A stretch of DNA of 64,000 nucleotides from Hyphomicrobium_A sp963776675 (GTDB taxonomy: Bacteria > Pseudomonadota > Alphaproteobacteria > Rhizobiales > Hyphomicrobiaceae). The stretch is from assembly GCA_963776675.1 (NCBI GenBank), contig CAVZNR010000045.1, positions 1 through 64,000 of the forward strand, in the 5' to 3' direction. Under the pieces are notes generated by a model. That model did no database searches, was not told where the DNA came from, and was given only the letters and a program-made list of their open reading frames with translations. Every line of letters starts with the position of its first letter. The stretch's first letter is position 1. Shown here piece by piece: positions 42,619 through 50,408 of this stretch. Made by a program: the position numbers and the translations under genes.

Positions 42619-43182
42619 GTGCACAAAGATCCCTCGGCCGCCAGCCGTTCTCGTTGCGGCACGCAATTGCGAAACTTCGTCCAGTTTTATGTGTGCCCGC
42701 TGCTGTTTGCCGCGGCGCTCATCCTGGTTGCAGCGCAAAATGCCACCGCCCAGGAGGGCACGGTCAAAGCCCAGCACGGGGATTGGCAGATCGTGTGCAA
42801 GGATCCGCCCCCCGGCGCCAAGAACGAGGTGTGCGCGCTGGTGCAAAGCGTGACGGCCGAGGACAAGGACAACATCGGCCTGACCGTCTATTTCCAGAAG
42901 TTCTCGAACGGCACGCGTGTTCTGCGCGTATTTGCGCCGCTGGGGATCCTGCTGCCGCCGGGACTCGGTCTCAAGATCGACGACAAGGACGTGGGGCACG
43001 CGCCATTCCTGCGCTGCCACACCTTCGCCTGCTACGCGCAGGTCGTCCTGGAGGACCAGCTGGTGGAGCAGCTCAAGAACGGCAAGACGGCGATCTTCAT
43101 CATATTCCAGACGGAGGAGGCCGGCATCGGCATCCCCATTTCGCTCAACGGCTTCAAGGAAGCGCTCGAAGAGCTCAAGTAG
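42619..43182 (+). CDS. Invasion-associated locus B (IalB) family protein
   Basis: Exported 187-residue protein of the IalB family, first known from Bartonella invasion and common in harmless Rhizobiales as well. GTG 42619 follows CAGGAG. A long N region precedes the signal helix (VCPLLFAAALILVAAQNATAQ). The mature domain starts with the hallmark VKAQHGDWQIVC and includes PLGILLPPGLGLKID and FLRCHTFACYAQVVL with conserved cysteines. It is divergent from ctaC. Here it is likely a periplasmic or envelope stress protein. Confidence 0.88.
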   Translation: MHKDPSAASRSRCGTQLRNFVQFYVCPLLFAAALILVAAQNATAQEGTVKAQHGDWQIVCKDPPPGAKNEVCALVQSVTAEDKDNIGLTVYFQKFSNGTRVLRVFAPLGILLPPGLGLKIDDKDVGHAPFLRCHTFACYAQVVLEDQLVEQLKNGKTAIFIIFQTEEAGIGIPISLNGFKEALEELK

Positions 43183-43264
43183 CCGCACCTTGCCCGCCGC
43201 GTGGCCGGGCGGACCCGCCACGTCATCGAATAAGACAAGGACCGGGTGGCACCGGGCCCCGCGT

Positions 43265-43699
43265 TTAAGCGGCCTTGCGATCGCGTGGATGCGCGCGGCG
43301 GCCCTGCTCCTCGTTCTCCGGGAAGGCGAGGTAGTCGTGGGTGTTGTGCTCGCTCGCACCGAACTTCCCAAAACCGAAAGCCGGCGTGGCAAACGCGGCC
43401 ATGGACTCCGTCACGCGCCCGAAGCTCTCCGCATACTCCTCGTAGGCCGTACGCCAGAAGCGCATCTGCTCCTGCGCGAGGTCCTGCGGGGTGCGGCACA
43501 CGCTCAGCCGGTTGGGGATTTCCAGGTAGGCCTGAGCGCGGCGGCTCAGCAAACCCATGAACTCGAGCTGTGCCCGCGCGATGCTCTTGGTGAAGGGGTC
43601 ATACGCTTGGCTCATGGCCTCGAGCCCGCTGAAGTACATGTGGAAGTAGCTTTGGACGGGCGACTTTCCGTTTGCCTGATGGCGTGACGCTGCAACCAT
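43265..43699 (-). CDS. Phasin family protein
   Basis: A 144-residue, mostly helical protein. ATG 43699 follows GGAGAC. The central segment (QAYDPFTKSIARAQLEFMGLLSRRAQAYLEIPNRLSVCRTPQDLAQEQMRFWRTAYEEYAES, read here in pieces) has the amphipathic helix and PQDL-x2-EQ-x3 pattern of Phasin_2 proteins, which coat polyhydroxyalkanoate granules. The C terminus is charged. No PHA synthesis genes are in the window, so the function is inferred from family only. Confidence 0.7.
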   Translation of the reverse strand: MVAASRHQANGKSPVQSYFHMYFSGLEAMSQAYDPFTKSIARAQLEFMGLLSRRAQAYLEIPNRLSVCRTPQDLAQEQMRFWRTAYEEYAESFGRVTESMAAFATPAFGFGKFGASEHNTHDYLAFPENEEQGRRAHPRDRKAA

Positions 43700-44170
43700 T
43701 GCACGTCTCCCTAGGTGCGGACGGCCTGATTGCGGCGGGGGAGCCGGGGCTGGGGGGCCGTCTCCGTTGTGGTATGAACCAACCCGATGATTAAAATATT
43801 AGCACCGTCTGGTGCCCGAACGGTGACGCGTTCGTATAAGCGTGCACAGTTTAGTGTCGCAGGCGTGCAAATAGCGCTTGCGTTCCGGCTTTCGCGACGC
43901 GCGAGTCCGCAATGCCGGCCATGTCGGACGTATGGCAGCCTTTAACGTGCTGCCATGGCGTCTTGTCAGCGGTGCATAAGCGTCTGCATGCCCTTTGCAG
44001 CAGGTTGCTATTACAATCATAGATTGTATAGACGCCGCTCTTGCTCGCGCAATACTAGAACTCGGCAAGTATCCCCGCCAAATTTGTTGACTTCGCACCC
44101 ACGCAAGGCTTCAATCGCAGAATAACGTGGTTAATATCGTAGTAGTTCTGCTGTTGTTCTTTGTTTGTGC
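43700..44170. other. 471-base low-GC intergenic region between phasin and bcsS genes
   Basis: No gene is supported. Base composition is visibly more AT-rich than the flanks. It contains a perfect inverted repeat TACAATC-ATA-GATTGTA at 44012-44028, about 140 bases before bcsS, and a small hairpin GCACC-GTCTG-GTGC near 43801-43815. Divergent promoters for the two flanking genes are expected here. Confidence 0.45.
44012..44028. promoter_or_regulatory. Inverted repeat, candidate operator
   Basis: TACAATC-ATA-GATTGTA, 7-base perfect arms with a 3-base centre, in the AT-rich region between the phasin and bcsS genes. The size suits a dimeric regulator; which one is unknown. Confidence 0.4.
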
Positions 44171-44938
44171 ATGCTGGGGGAGGCCAAAGCTGCGTACCGC
44201 TTGGCCGCTGCTTGCCGAGGGGCAGGCGCCGCGGTGGCCGTTCTATTGTCCGTTTTCTCTCCAGCACATGCCGATCCCGACGATGCGCCCTGGCGCGAGC
44301 TCTGGGTCGGCGCCGACGCTTCAAGCCACGTCTGGCTGATCTACGGCGGCATGACGGTCGCGCCGCTGAGCGAGACCATGTTCTCAGACGGAATTCGCCT
44401 GCGCATGTCGTCGGGCTACGGGGGCTACAGCTACACCGGGAGCCGGGGCGGGCGGGAGGTGACCTTCCACGCCGATACCGCCTTCGCGGACGCCCTGATC
44501 GGCTACCTGAAACGCTTCGGACCGCTGACCGCGAAGGCCTTCGCGGGCGCGGCCGCAATCGAGCACAGGATCGACCCGTTCGACCCGGAAAACCCAGTCC
44601 AGGGAATGGCTTATGGGCCAAAGGCGGTGGTCGAGCTGTGGCTCAACATGGGCGAAAAGGCCTGGACCTCGCTGGACGCCAACTGGACCAGCGCACATCA
44701 GACCTATGCCGGCAGGATGCGCGCCGGATACCGCGTTTTTGCCGATGTTTCCTTGGGCGCAGAGGGGCTCGTCAACGGCAATGCGCAGGACAAGGATGCC
44801 CGCGGCGGGCTGTTCGTGCGCTACGCCTGGGAGGGCGGTGAGCTGTCGCTGGCCGGCGGCGTCTCGGGGCGATTCTTCGAGGATGCCAAGGACATGACCG
44901 ACCCCTACGCGACCGTGACCTGGCTGGTGCAGTACTGA
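44171..44938 (+). CDS. Cellulose biosynthesis protein BcsS family
   Basis: Exported beta-rich protein of about 255 residues, of the BcsS type found beside cellulose synthase genes in Alphaproteobacteria. A signal region (GAAVAVLLSVFSPAHA) is followed by repeating beta-strand segments: ELWVGADASSHVWLIYGGMTVAP, IRLRMSSGYGGYSYTGSR, DALIGYLKRFGPLTAKAFAGAA and AGYRVFADVSLGAEGLVNG, ending in an aromatic WLVQY typical of outer-membrane barrels. ATG 44171 is used; TTG 44165 is in frame. No bcsA, bcsB or bcsZ is in the window, so it is an orphan copy here. Confidence 0.75.
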   Translation: MLGEAKAAYRLAAACRGAGAAVAVLLSVFSPAHADPDDAPWRELWVGADASSHVWLIYGGMTVAPLSETMFSDGIRLRMSSGYGGYSYTGSRGGREVTFHADTAFADALIGYLKRFGPLTAKAFAGAAAIEHRIDPFDPENPVQGMAYGPKAVVELWLNMGEKAWTSLDANWTSAHQTYAGRMRAGYRVFADVSLGAEGLVNGNAQDKDARGGLFVRYAWEGGELSLAGGVSGRFFEDAKDMTDPYATVTWLVQY

Positions 44939-44955
44939 CAGCAAAGGCGTGGCAT

Positions 44956-45030
44956 AGCGCCATGCGGTGCCGTCAAAGCGCCATGCCGCCCCCGCAAAGC
45001 GCTCTGCCACGCCGCCAAAACGCTATGCCA
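44956..45030 (+). repeat. 21-base imperfect tandem repeat, about 3.5 copies
   Basis: Units begin at 44956, 44977, 44998 and 45019 (last one partial) with the common core AGCGCYATGCC-N8-CAA. Successive units differ at several positions. It starts 18 bases after the bcsS stop and ends about 27 bases before the first inverted repeat in front of the TetR gene. Confidence 0.75.
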
Positions 45031-45056
45031 AAGCGAGCTGACGGCCCGCCCGCGCC

Positions 45057-45075
45057 ATGTAACAACTCGTTACAT
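45057..45075. promoter_or_regulatory. Inverted repeat upstream of the efflux operon
   Basis: ATGTAAC-AACTC-GTTACAT, perfect 7-base arms with a 5-base centre, 120 bases ahead of the TetR gene. The TGTAAC/GTTACA form is seen in operators of some TetR-family proteins. Confidence 0.5.
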
Positions 45076-45116
45076 TCAGACTTCCAGTTTGCCTTGACCG
45101 CGCCACCATCTCATGC

Positions 45117-45142
45117 AAACAAAACGATCGTTCGTTTTGTTT
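45117..45142. promoter_or_regulatory. Perfect palindromic operator of the TetR-RND operon
   Basis: AAACAAAACGA-TCGT-TCGTTTTGTTT: perfect 11-base arms around a 4-base centre, 53 bases before the tetR ATG. The length and symmetry are those of a TetR-family operator, and it is positioned to cover the promoter. Autoregulation and control of the downstream pump are inferred. Confidence 0.75.
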
Positions 45143-45194
45143 CGTGCCACTATGAGATGCAGGCACACCGATTTCTAACCACAAGGCACCCGGC

Positions 45195-45836
45195 ATGCCC
45201 AAGCTCAAGCCCGACACCCAGCGCGCCCGCCGCGAGCACATCCTCGACGCCGCCGAGATCTGCTTCGCGCGCGCCGGCTTCCACCGCACGACCATGCAGG
45301 ACATCTGCAAGGAGGCGCTGATCAGCCCGGGCGCGCTCTACGTCTACTTCGCCTCCAAGGAGGATCTGATCGCCGGCATCGCCGAGCGCGACCGTGCCGA
45401 GTTCGCCGATCGCTTCGCGGAGCTCTCCGCCGCGCCCGACTTCATGAAGGCGTTGGCCGGATTGGGCGAGCACTACTTCCAGGACATGCATGCCCACAAG
45501 CGGACCATGTGCATCGAGATCGCGCTGGAGTCGACGCGCAACCCCAAGGTCGGCGAGATCTACCGCTCGGTCGACCGCTTCGTGCAGGACAGCTTCGAGA
45601 AGCTGTTTGCAGGCCTCGCCGCCGAGGGGCGCATCGCGCCCGACTACGACATCCCGACCGTCGCAAAGCTGTTCTCGCTGATCGGAGACGGCTTGTTCAT
45701 GCACCGCGCGGTGGACCCCGAGTTCGATGCCGAGACGACCGTGCCGGCCGCCATGTCGCTGTTGGCGAAGGTGCTCAATCCGACTGAGAAGCTGCCAACG
45801 CCCGATGATGCCAAGGCCAAGGAGCCGCGCCGATGA
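45195..45836 (+). CDS. TetR family transcriptional regulator
   Basis: A 213-residue repressor. The N-terminal helix-turn-helix reads RARREHILDAAEICFARAGFHRTTMQDICKEALISPGALYVYFASKEDL in the usual TetR pattern (described in pieces: A-x-F-x-x-x-G-F-x-x-T-T, I-x-x-x-A-x-x-S-x-G-x-x-Y-x-Y-F). The C-terminal half (ligand domain) is helical. It overlaps the adaptor gene by four bases (ATGA), so repressor and pump are made together. The palindrome at 45117-45142 is its likely binding site. Confidence 0.92.
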   Translation: MPKLKPDTQRARREHILDAAEICFARAGFHRTTMQDICKEALISPGALYVYFASKEDLIAGIAERDRAEFADRFAELSAAPDFMKALAGLGEHYFQDMHAHKRTMCIEIALESTRNPKVGEIYRSVDRFVQDSFEKLFAGLAAEGRIAPDYDIPTVAKLFSLIGDGLFMHRAVDPEFDAETTVPAAMSLLAKVLNPTEKLPTPDDAKAKEPRR

Positions 45837-47056
45837 AGAAAGCTCTGGTGGCCTTGATCGTGCTGGCTACGGTCGGCGCGGGCGCATACTACTGGCCGCG
45901 CCTGGCAGAGTTGCTGCCGCTGCACGCCTCGATGCGGAGTGAGGAAGCGGAAAAGGCCGGGCAGCCGACCCAGCCGCCGGCGGTCTCCGTCGCCAAGGTC
46001 CACGTCGGCAATTTCGTCGAGACCGTCATGGTTTCGGGCTCACTCGTGCCGCGCGACGAGATCCTGGTTGCCCCCGAGATCGAGGGATTGCGCGTGCTCG
46101 AACTCAGGGTCGACGAGGGCGATCGCGTAAAGAAGGGCGACGTGCTGGCGACGCTTGTGCAGGAGTCGCTCGACGCGCAGGTTGCGCAAAGCGATGCCTC
46201 GCTGGCGCGTGCCGACGCGGCGATCTCCAAGGCCCAGAGCCAGATCGTGGAAGCGACCGCCCGGCTGGCGGAAGCCGATGCCGCATTCGAGCGCGCCAAG
46301 CCACTGAAGAAGTCAGGGTATCTGTCCGAAAGCACCTATGACACCCGCGAATCCGCCGCCAAGACGCTGCAGGCGCAGCTCGTCGCTGCCCGCGACGGGC
46401 TGAAGTTCGCGGAGGCCGAGAAGGGTCAAGTCGAGGCGCAGCGCCGCGAGCTCGACTGGCGTCGCGACAACACGCAAGTCACCGCACCTGCCGACGGGCT
46501 CATCAGCCGCCGCACCGCCCGCATCGGCGGGATGGCTTCGAGCGTTGCCGAACCGATGTTCCGCATTGTCGCGCGCGGCGAGGTCGAGCTCGACGCGGAG
46601 GTGATCGAGACCGAGCTCGGCAAGGTGAAGGTCGGCCAGAAGGCGCGCGTCAGCGTCGCGGGAGCGGTCGAAATCGATGGCACCGTGCGCCTCGTCTCGC
46701 CGGAGGTCGACAAGACGACACGTCTCGGCCGCGTCCGCATCTTCCTTGGCGACGATCCGCGCCTGCGCATCGGCACGTTCGCGCGCGGCACCATTCAGAC
46801 CAACCGGAGCCGCGGCATTTCGGTGCCGTCGTCGGCGGTCGTGTTCGATGCAGCCGGCGCCTTCGTTCAGGTCGTCCAGGACGGAAAGGTCAAGACCAGC
46901 CCCATAACGACCGGCCTGATATCGGGCGGTCGCGTCGAGGTGCGCGACGGTCTTTCCGACGGCGACGTGGTCGTCACTCGCTCCGGCACGTTCCTGCGCG
47001 ACGGCGACGCGGTGCGTGCGGTCGAGCCCGACTCCAAGATTAGCGAGGCGAAGTAA
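45833..47056 (+). CDS. RND efflux periplasmic adaptor (membrane fusion protein)
   Basis: HlyD/AcrA-type adaptor of 407 residues linking the inner-membrane pump to an outer-membrane channel. N-terminal anchor helix (ALVALIVLATVGAGAYYWP), then VSVAKVHVGNFVETVMVSGSLVPRDEILVAPEIEGLRVLELRVDEGDRVKKGDVLATL (lipoyl half), a coiled coil of about 100 residues rich in Ala/Glu/Gln, the second lipoyl half (NTQVTAPADGLISRR), a beta-barrel domain and a membrane-proximal domain. Described from the pieces seen. Overlaps tetR (ATGA) and rnd (TAATG). Confidence 0.93.
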   Translation: MKKALVALIVLATVGAGAYYWPRLAELLPLHASMRSEEAEKAGQPTQPPAVSVAKVHVGNFVETVMVSGSLVPRDEILVAPEIEGLRVLELRVDEGDRVKKGDVLATLVQESLDAQVAQSDASLARADAAISKAQSQIVEATARLAEADAAFERAKPLKKSGYLSESTYDTRESAAKTLQAQLVAARDGLKFAEAEKGQVEAQRRELDWRRDNTQVTAPADGLISRRTARIGGMASSVAEPMFRIVARGEVELDAEVIETELGKVKVGQKARVSVAGAVEIDGTVRLVSPEVDKTTRLGRVRIFLGDDPRLRIGTFARGTIQTNRSRGISVPSSAVVFDAAGAFVQVVQDGKVKTSPITTGLISGGRVEVRDGLSDGDVVVTRSGTFLRDGDAVRAVEPDSKISEAK

Positions 47057-50000
47057 TGCGCCTCAATATCTCCGCATGGTCGATCCGAAATCCGGTGCCG
47101 GCGATCGTGCTGTTCTCGGTGCTGACCCTGCTCGGCGTCATCAGCTTCATGACGCTGCCGGTCACGCGCTTTCCCAACATCGACATCCCAATTGTGTCGA
47201 TCACGGTGGTGCAGTCCGGCGCCGCGCCCGCCGAGCTCGAGAGCCAGGTCACCAAGGAGGTCGAGGACGCCGTCGCCAACATCCCCGGCGTCAAGCACAT
47301 CACCTCGACCGTGACCGACGGCCAGTCGATGACGCTCATGGAGTTCCGGCTGGAGGTGGACCAGGACCGGGCGCTCAACGACGTGAAGGATGCCATCGAC
47401 AAAATCCGTCTCGATCTGCCGCGCGACATCAACGAGCCCATCGTGCAGCGCATCGACGTCGAGGGCCAGTCGATCCTGACCTACGCGGCATCCGCACCCG
47501 GCATGACGCTGGAGCAGCTTTCCTGGCACGTCGACGACGTGATCAAACGGCAGCTTCAGGGCTTGAAGGGCGTGGGACGCGTCGAGCGCTATGGCGGCGT
47601 CGATCGCGAGATCAGGGTCCTTCTCGACCCCGACAGGCTGCTGGCGCTCGGCGTAACGGCGGCCGAGGTCAACGCCCAGGTGCGCGCGACCAACGTCGAT
47701 CTCGGCGGTGGCCGCGGCGAGGTCGGCGGCCAGGAGCAAGCGATCCGCACCCTTGCCGGCGCCCGCAAAGTCGAAGATCTGGCCGACACCAAGATCTTGC
47801 TTCCAGGCAAGCGCTACGTGCGCCTGTCCGACCTCGGCCGCGTGGTGGACGACGCCAGCGAGCAGCGCGCCTTTGCACGCCTCAACGGCCAACCCGTTGT
47901 CACCTTCGCCGTATTCCGCTCCAAGGGATCGAGCGAGCTTTCGGTCGCCGACGTGGTCAGCGCCAGACTGGACGAGCTCGGCAAGCAGTATCCCAACGTC
48001 CACCTCGCCAAGGTTGACGACGCCGTCGCCTACACGCGCGGCAACTACACCTCCGCCATGGAGACGCTGCTGGAGGGAGCAGCGCTCGCGGTCCTCGTCG
48101 TGCTCCTGTTCCTGCGCAACTGGCGGGCGACGTTGATCTCCGCCGTGGCGCTGCCGCTGTCGGCGATACCGACATTCTGGGCCATGGAGCTGATGGGCTT
48201 CTCGCTCAACCTCGTCAGCCTGCTCGGCATCACACTCGTCACCGGCATTCTCGTCGACGACGCCATCGTCGAGATCGAAAACATCGTGCGCCACATGCGC
48301 ACGGGAAAATCCCCCTACCGCGCCGCGATCGAGGCGGCCGACGAGATCGGCCTCGCCGTGATCGCGATCTCGCTCACCATCGTCGCGATCTTCTCGCCGG
48401 TATCGTTCATGGGCGGCATCGCCGGCCAGTACTTCAGGCAGTTCGGCCTCACCGTCGCCATCGCGGTCCTGTTCTCGCTTCTGGTCGCACGGCTGCTGAC
48501 GCCGATGATGGCCGCCTACTTCTTGCGCCCCGTGCGCGAGGAGCTCGAAGGCGGCGGCATCATCATGCGCGGCTACCTCGGCTTTCTGCGTGCAACCCTC
48601 AAGGTCCGCTATCTCACGCTTGTCGCCGGACTGGGCCTGTTCGCCGGCTCGATCTACGCCACCACATTGCTGCCGACCGGCTTCATGCCCGATGAGGACA
48701 ACTCGCGCATCGTCGTCTCGGTGGAGCTGCCGCCGGGATCCACGCTGGAGGACACGCGCGACACGACCGACCAGATGGTCCAGGTCCTCAAGACCATTCC
48801 CGAGGTCGAGAGCGTGTTCGTGCTCGGCGGCTCGACGCCCACCGGCGGCCTGGAGGTGCGCAAGTCATCGCTGTTCGTCCACCTCGTTCCCAAGACGGAA
48901 CGCGCGCTGCCGCAGAAAAAGCTCAAGATCATCGTCTCCGACAAGCTCGCGAACATTCCCGACACACGCGCCTGGTTCGTGAACGAGCGCGGCGAGCGCG
49001 AGCTGTCGTTCTCGATGCTGTCCCAGAGCGGCGAGGACCTGAACACGGCCGTGCGCAAGCTCGAAGGCGCGCTGCGCCAGGTGCCGGGCTTCAAGAACGT
49101 GGCCGCCGACGCAGCGATCGACCGGCCGGAGCTGCGCGTCGTGCCGAAGTTCGACGCCGCCGCGCGCCTCGGCGTCGCGCCGAGCCAGATCGCGGAGACG
49201 ATCCGCGTGGCAACGATCGGCGATATCGACGCCAATCTGGCCAAGTTCAACGCCGGCGACCGCCTGGTGCCGATCCGCGTGCAGATCGCCGAGGACGCCC
49301 GCACGGAAATGCAGCGCCTGAAGAACCTGCGCGTCACCAATTCCAACGGCGACGCCATACCGCTGTCGGCGGTTGCCGACGTGGATTTCGGCCGGGGTCC
49401 GAGCTCCATCAGCCGCTACGACCGGGAACGGCGCGCCGTGATCGGCGTCGATCTGGAATCGCGCTATGCGCTCAGCGGCGCGCGGGAGAAATTCCTCTCC
49501 GTGGTCGACGAGCAGAAGTTGCCGGCGAGCGTGCGTCTGCAGCCGGCGGGTGACGCCGAGATCCAGGACGAGGTGGCCACCGGCTTTATGACGGCCATGG
49601 GCACCGGCCTGATGATCGTGTTCGGCGTGCTGGTGCTGTTGTTTGGCAGCGTGGCGCAGCCGGTCACCATCCTGCTGTCGCTGCCCTTGTCGTTCGGCGG
49701 CGTGGTGCTGGCGCTGCTGGCAACTGGCAACTCCGTGAGCATGCCCGTCTACATCGGGTTGCTGATGCTGATGGGCATCGTGACCAAGAACGCCATCATG
49801 CTGGTCGACTTTGCCGTCGAGGAGGTCGCCAAGGGCATCCCGCGCATCGAGGCGGTGATGGATGCGGGCCGCAAGCGCGCGCGCCCCATCGTCATGACCA
49901 CGCTCGCCATGGTCGCGGGCATGATCCCCAGCGCCATGGCGTTCGGCGACGGCGGCGAGTTCCGCGCACCGATGGCGATCGCGGTGATCGGCGGCCTGCT

Positions 50001-50184
50001 GGTGTCGACGATGCTGTCGCTGGTGTTCGTGCCCTCGTTCTTCACGGTGATGGACGATGTCGGCCGCTTCGTGTGGTGGGTCTTCGGCCGCTTCATCGGA
50101 CCGACCGACGAGCCGGGTGCACACGAGGCGCAGCCCGACGCTAGCCCTCCGCACGGCCAGGGCGCCGTGGCCCCGGCGGAGTAG
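47056..50184 (+). CDS. RND family efflux transporter permease (AcrB/HAE1-like)
   Basis: Inner-membrane proton-driven pump of 1042 residues. Twelve membrane helices in the 1 + 5 + 1 + 5 order with two large periplasmic loops. TM4 carries GITLVTGILVDDAIVEIENI, which contains the conserved Asp-Asp pair of proton transfer; TM10 contains GLLMLMGIVTKNAIMLVDFA with the conserved Lys. The N terminus (SAWSIRNPVPAIVLFSVL, VTRFPNIDIPIVSITV) is typical of the HAE1 group. Start ATG shares the last base of the adaptor stop codon. Substrate class is not clear. No outer-membrane channel gene is adjacent. Confidence 0.95.
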   Translation: MRLNISAWSIRNPVPAIVLFSVLTLLGVISFMTLPVTRFPNIDIPIVSITVVQSGAAPAELESQVTKEVEDAVANIPGVKHITSTVTDGQSMTLMEFRLEVDQDRALNDVKDAIDKIRLDLPRDINEPIVQRIDVEGQSILTYAASAPGMTLEQLSWHVDDVIKRQLQGLKGVGRVERYGGVDREIRVLLDPDRLLALGVTAAEVNAQVRATNVDLGGGRGEVGGQEQAIRTLAGARKVEDLADTKILLPGKRYVRLSDLGRVVDDASEQRAFARLNGQPVVTFAVFRSKGSSELSVADVVSARLDELGKQYPNVHLAKVDDAVAYTRGNYTSAMETLLEGAALAVLVVLLFLRNWRATLISAVALPLSAIPTFWAMELMGFSLNLVSLLGITLVTGILVDDAIVEIENIVRHMRTGKSPYRAAIEAADEIGLAVIAISLTIVAIFSPVSFMGGIAGQYFRQFGLTVAIAVLFSLLVARLLTPMMAAYFLRPVREELEGGGIIMRGYLGFLRATLKVRYLTLVAGLGLFAGSIYATTLLPTGFMPDEDNSRIVVSVELPPGSTLEDTRDTTDQMVQVLKTIPEVESVFVLGGSTPTGGLEVRKSSLFVHLVPKTERALPQKKLKIIVSDKLANIPDTRAWFVNERGERELSFSMLSQSGEDLNTAVRKLEGALRQVPGFKNVAADAAIDRPELRVVPKFDAAARLGVAPSQIAETIRVATIGDIDANLAKFNAGDRLVPIRVQIAEDARTEMQRLKNLRVTNSNGDAIPLSAVADVDFGRGPSSISRYDRERRAVIGVDLESRYALSGAREKFLSVVDEQKLPASVRLQPAGDAEIQDEVATGFMTAMGTGLMIVFGVLVLLFGSVAQPVTILLSLPLSFGGVVLALLATGNSVSMPVYIGLLMLMGIVTKNAIMLVDFAVEEVAKGIPRIEAVMDAGRKRARPIVMTTLAMVAGMIPSAMAFGDGGEFRAPMAIAVIGGLLVSTMLSLVFVPSFFTVMDDVGRFVWWVFGRFIGPTDEPGAHEAQPDASPPHGQGAVAPAE

Positions 50185-50276
50185 GGCGTCACTCTCTCTG
50201 CAGCGACACCATCCTTCACCTGCACCGTTGCGCCTGCTGAAGCTGGCGTGGGCGGCGCCGCAATCTCGCACGTCCT

Positions 50277-50292
50277 CCCGGCGCAGGCCGGG
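50277..50292. repeat. Short intergenic palindrome (REP-like)
   Basis: CCCGGC-GCAG-GCCGGG within the context CGTCCTCCCGGCGCAGGCC, then GGGACCCACGC. This is the form of a palindrome dispersed between genes of many Alphaproteobacteria (CCCGGC-x4-GCCGGGA-x-CCA). It lies between the converging RND and DevB genes. Confidence 0.6.
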
Positions 50293-50352
50293 ACCCACGC
50301 AAGTCTCGGGGCGCACTCCGCTAGCGCTTCTCGAGTCGGTAGGGAGAGGGAA

Positions 50353-50386
50353 TCAAAAAGGGCCAGACCCCGGGGGTCTGGCCCTT
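50353..50386 (-). terminator. Strong intrinsic terminator of the devC-A-B operon
   Basis: Perfect 14-base arms AAGGGCCAGACCCC (50358-50371) and GGGGTCTGGCCCTT (50373-50386). Reading the minus strand, the stem is followed by TTTTT, the classic intrinsic form. It lies 22 bases after the devB stop. It may also stop the converging RND transcript. Confidence 0.85.
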
Positions 50387-50408
50387 GCGTTGCAAGCCAC
50401 GGCTTCTG

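Noticed and set aside
44956..45030. CRISPR array
   Set aside because: Units are 21 bases directly in tandem with no spacers between them.
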